Positions 61,245-64,000 of a DNA stretch of 64,000 nucleotides are shown one piece after another. Source of the stretch: Bugulina stolonifera (taxonomy: Eukaryota; Bryozoa; Gymnolaemata; Cheilostomatida; Bugulidae); assembly GCA_935421135.1 (NCBI GenBank), contig OW285196.1:2947001-3011000 (forward strand), written 5' to 3'. A program made the translations under genes and the position numbers. The notes beneath the pieces were generated by a model. That model was given only the letters and a program-made list of their open reading frames with translations. It was not told where the DNA came from and did no database searches. Position 1 is the stretch's first letter, and each line of letters starts with the position of its first letter.

Positions 61245-61787
61245 TAAGGTTGACATTATTGTGGAATACTAAAAAATACAAATTAAAATTATGGATCTAA
61301 TCTGTAACTATAAGAGTAGATAATTCCAGAGTATGTACAATATATTTGACGTATAATGTTCTAGTTTCTTCTGCATCCAGTTTTGTGCTGAGTGAACTGT
61401 GGTTGTTAGCTTGCTCTAATGGACCTTGCAATTGGATACTGCCTTTACAGAGCATATTTCCATTCCACAGTTTGGGCTTACAGCTACATTTTTGTAGTAT
61501 GTAGATTTATTCACTGCAATACTGTTGGTACTGGTGAAGGGGTTTGGCCCATAGAATTCTACGGTTTGGCAATTTGAAAAGTAGTTGCAATGTGTTCTTT
61601 CAACTGTGCTGGTGCAGTAGAGGTCTGAGACTGTTACTCTCATTGATGTGAAATAGAGTCCCTGACTGCTCAATTATATATTCCTTGCAAAAAGAAAGAT
61701 CGTAATTACGCGTGCATGTTATTTCATGTATCCATGGTCTAGACTCTAGATGATGGACAGTATATTATTCTCTAGTTCACCTATGTA

Positions 61788-62108
61788 GCGTTTACACGAG
61801 GCGATTGGCGATAAGCATGGTTAGGAGATTTATCGCCAGAACAAAATGTCCTCGTGTAAACACGAAATCGCCAGGATTAATTATCTGGAGCTTTGTGGTC
61901 AAGATGCAAAGTATATATAAATCTTCAGCTATAAATCGCCTGAATGGGTCCATGATCCATTCAAGCGATCGCCTAGTGTAAATATAGCTATCTGAAGATT
62001 TTGTAGCTTAACCACAAAGTTGCAGAGATTAACCTTATGCTTTCATTGGATGATCTTAATTGAAATGATAAATCGCCAGGATAAATCGCCTCGTGTAAAC
62101 TCCCCATT
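61788..62108. mobile_element. MITE with GTTTACACGAGGCGATT inverted ends
   Basis: The left end GCGTTTACACGAGGCGATTG mirrors the right end AAATCGCCTCGTGTAAAC. Internal copies (CTCGTGTAAACACGAAATCG; GCGATCGCCTAGTGTAAA; ATAAATCGCC words) make the whole element a nested set of inverted repeats. The exact ends and target duplication are unclear. Confidence 0.8.
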
Positions 62109-62277
62109 ATTGTACTGATATATTGAGTAGTAAAGATATGAGACCAGTTTCGACTGGTCAAGCTGTCTCAAAGTACATATAGATAACATACTGCATGATG
62201 TAATACACCACACAGTTATAATACACTATTATAGTATTATGTGCTGTATGACACTTAGTGAGTAGTTAAGGAGTAGT

Positions 62278-62360
62278 GCAGTGTGGTGTAGTATAGTGTG
62301 GTGTAGTGTAGTGTAGTGCGGTGTAGTGTGGTGTGGTGTGGTGTAGTGTAGTGTAGTACT
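62278..62360. repeat. GTGTAGT / GTGTGGT simple repeat
   Basis: About sixteen 5-bp (GTGTA/GTGTG + GT) units. Confidence 0.9.
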
Positions 62361-62544
62361 CAGGTCATAATAGATAGTAGTTGAAATGCTAACTACAAAC
62401 CCTTTATGTTGATAAGTGCGTTTACAATTTAATCCATAAATACACTAAGGTTGTGGGATGTTATGCAATAGTTCTAGTATCTCTGGAATATATAAATACA
62501 CAGTATATCCTACATGTACATTGTGTAGATACCTAACACATGAA

Positions 62545-62818
62545 TTTGCTACTGTTTGACAAAGACAGTTCAAAACAGGACGCTTTGAAACCGAACAGTT
62601 CAACACCAGACAGTTCGAAACCTCAAACTCCAACCAACCAGATTTTGACTAATTTTTATTTTTAATATTATTTATTTAATTAATTTAATTGATTAATAAA
62701 AATTTATTATCTGTGAGCTGTGTTCTTTTAAATGTAAATGTTTCGACCTGCCCCGTTTCCAACTGTTCAGTTGTGAAACATCCTGTTTCGAACTGTCTTT
62801 TTCGAAATGTCCCTTTAC
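62545..62818. mobile_element. MITE, TTTCGAACTGTC family, copy 2
   Basis: The right end TTTCGAACTGTCTTTTTCGA then AATGTCCCTTTACCC mirrors the left AAAGACAGTTCAAAACAGGA. AT-rich core. The same family as 5810-6100, with better preserved outer ends. Confidence 0.78.
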
Positions 62819-63010
62819 CCATATACATACTCCCCTTAGGTTAGTAAACTGAATTCGGTACACATGACTTAGGTCATGAACACAGGTGGAAATCCCGACC
62901 TTCCACTTTATTGTACTTTGATCCTGATTGGAAAGTTGAACTCTGAATTAGACTTTGTACCAACCCTTGGTGGGGCTTACCAAGTCATATAGCCGTATAT
63001 CAATATATTC

Positions 63011-63225
63011 CAGTGGCAGATCCAGGAATGAAGTAAGGGTGGTGCAAAATTGATAGTTAGGGCTTTTCTTAAGGTAAAACTTCAGTTTTCATGTGCGGCG
63101 CGCTTCGTGCCCTGTCACACTACATTGCAGCGTCCCTTCCAGCTGGGGGTTTGGGGGCGCTGTAAGCCCCCAACGGGGTCCGGGGCAGCGCCCCGGCCGC
63201 CAAGCAAAATCCTGGCATCTGTGAG
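63011..63225. mobile_element. G/C-rich MITE with CAGTGGCAGATCCAGGA end
   Basis: The left end CAGTGGCAGATCCAGGAATG and right end AAAATCCTGGCATCTG are approximate inverted repeats. The centre is strikingly G/C-rich (GGGGGCGCTGTAAGCCCCCA) compared with the AT-rich surroundings. Confidence 0.55.
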
Positions 63226-63359
63226 TCCAGGAGGACCTAAGAGCCAGTTCAGTTCATTCAGTTAAATGAGTTGGTGGCAAGTTGAGTTACAAGTGTAGGT
63301 TGAATAGTAGTAACTAACCTATAATTGTTTTGTTTTAAAGCAAAACATAAATGATAATA

Positions 63360-63775
63360 AATAATATATTGTAATGGTTGGGCCGACTCGGCCCCATCCC
63401 CGAGTGGACCCTCTCAGACATTTCAGACATTAATACAGTTCTAACCTGTTTTATGACTTATCTACGTAGTTGAATGTTACCTGTATACTTCTTATATATG
63501 CATTACTGAGCCATTATACCCTTTTTATACCCATGTAAAGAGGCCCGACCTCTCCAAAATACCTGATATTGATTTTGCATATGATCTAGATGATTTTAAG
63601 CATCTTTTGTCAAACCCGACCTATTTTGGGTCGGCCCTCGGGCTTCCTGCCGCCATATTGTTGCGCAATTTCCGGACGACCCTACGTCGTCTTTTTACGA
63701 CACTATGTCGGCCTTTTTACCGGAACTTCCTCCGGAAGTCCTATTACTAGATAAAGGGCATTGTTTTCATGTTTG
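63360..63775 (+). mobile_element. LTR-like sequence related to 57990-58600
   Basis: It begins near TGTAATGGTTGGGCCGACTC and contains GCCATATTGTTGCGCAATTT, CCTACGTCGTCTTTTTACGA and CGGCCTTTTTACCGGAAC. The last part aligns with the reverse complement of 58480-58570. The end lies near or beyond the window edge. Confidence 0.5.
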
Positions 63776-64000
63776 TTGTCTCAGTTCATGCTTGGATCTC
63801 AATAGAGACACTTCTATACTTATATATAGAGACTTCCATTTCGTAGATGGGTCATTCTAGTTGTTAAGGTCCTCGACCTTGCAACACGAACTGCCTACTA
63901 GGTCGGATCACTCTCTTTCTCAGTATAACAAACAAGCATTGACTCGGGATCATATGGGTCGTTTTTGGTAGTTCTTGGACTACTAGTACCTGTTAATCTT

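Overview
The window is nuclear DNA of an invertebrate animal. Its protein-coding genes are broken by many short GT-AG introns. It is AT-rich, full of tandem repeats and transposons, and carries animal-type genes (a ZNHIT1 orthologue, a myosin essential light chain and a GTP cyclohydrolase feedback regulatory protein). I cannot name the phylum from sequence alone. The frequent ACATGTA and TAGGCCTA motifs and the compact introns would suit a sponge, mollusc, echinoderm or amphioxus-like genome.

Five cellular genes can be built exon by exon with matching splice phases. (1) A complete 307-aa UCP-type mitochondrial carrier, + strand, 6431-9368. (2) A complete 24-exon, 1071-aa protein with a Pro/Gln/Asn-rich N-terminal half and a long C-terminal TPR array, - strand, 27542-11776. 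(3) A complete 155-aa ZNHIT1, + strand, 36346-39521. (4) A myosin essential light chain of about 156 aa, + strand, 42597-46390, whose start codon sits in an unlocated upstream exon. (5) GCHFR/GFRP, - strand, 47787-47139, lacking only its short first coding exon. Genes 1 and 2, and genes 4 and 5, are convergent pairs. They have unrelated housekeeping-type roles and show no operon-like relation.

The rest is mostly mobile DNA. There are four LINE remnants (1-1800, 30146-30985, 31690-32150 and an RTE-like element at 33380-36190 that is split by another insertion). Two elements have hAT-like structure with exact 8-bp target duplications (10568-11208 and 28365-29171), and a third hAT-like family rich in GACTTG motifs has three copies. 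A 5.2-kb P-element/THAP9-type DNA transposon (51131-56355) has about 35-bp terminal inverted repeats and a broken transposase, and is itself invaded by a Gypsy-like gag-protease fragment. Also present are a Harbinger-like MITE family, several other foldback MITEs, an LTR on the - strand near 58.0-58.6 kb with a relative on the + strand near 63.4-63.8 kb, and at least four kinds of tRNA-derived SINE.

The main points of interest are the P-element fossil with nested insertions, the extreme density of unrelated minisatellites inside the introns of the TPR gene, a 250-bp near-perfect hairpin with a Penelope/hammerhead-like core motif and a 12-bp target duplication, the microexons, and the families whose termini consist of iterated short motifs. 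I found no bacterial-type operon, CRISPR array or rRNA gene.
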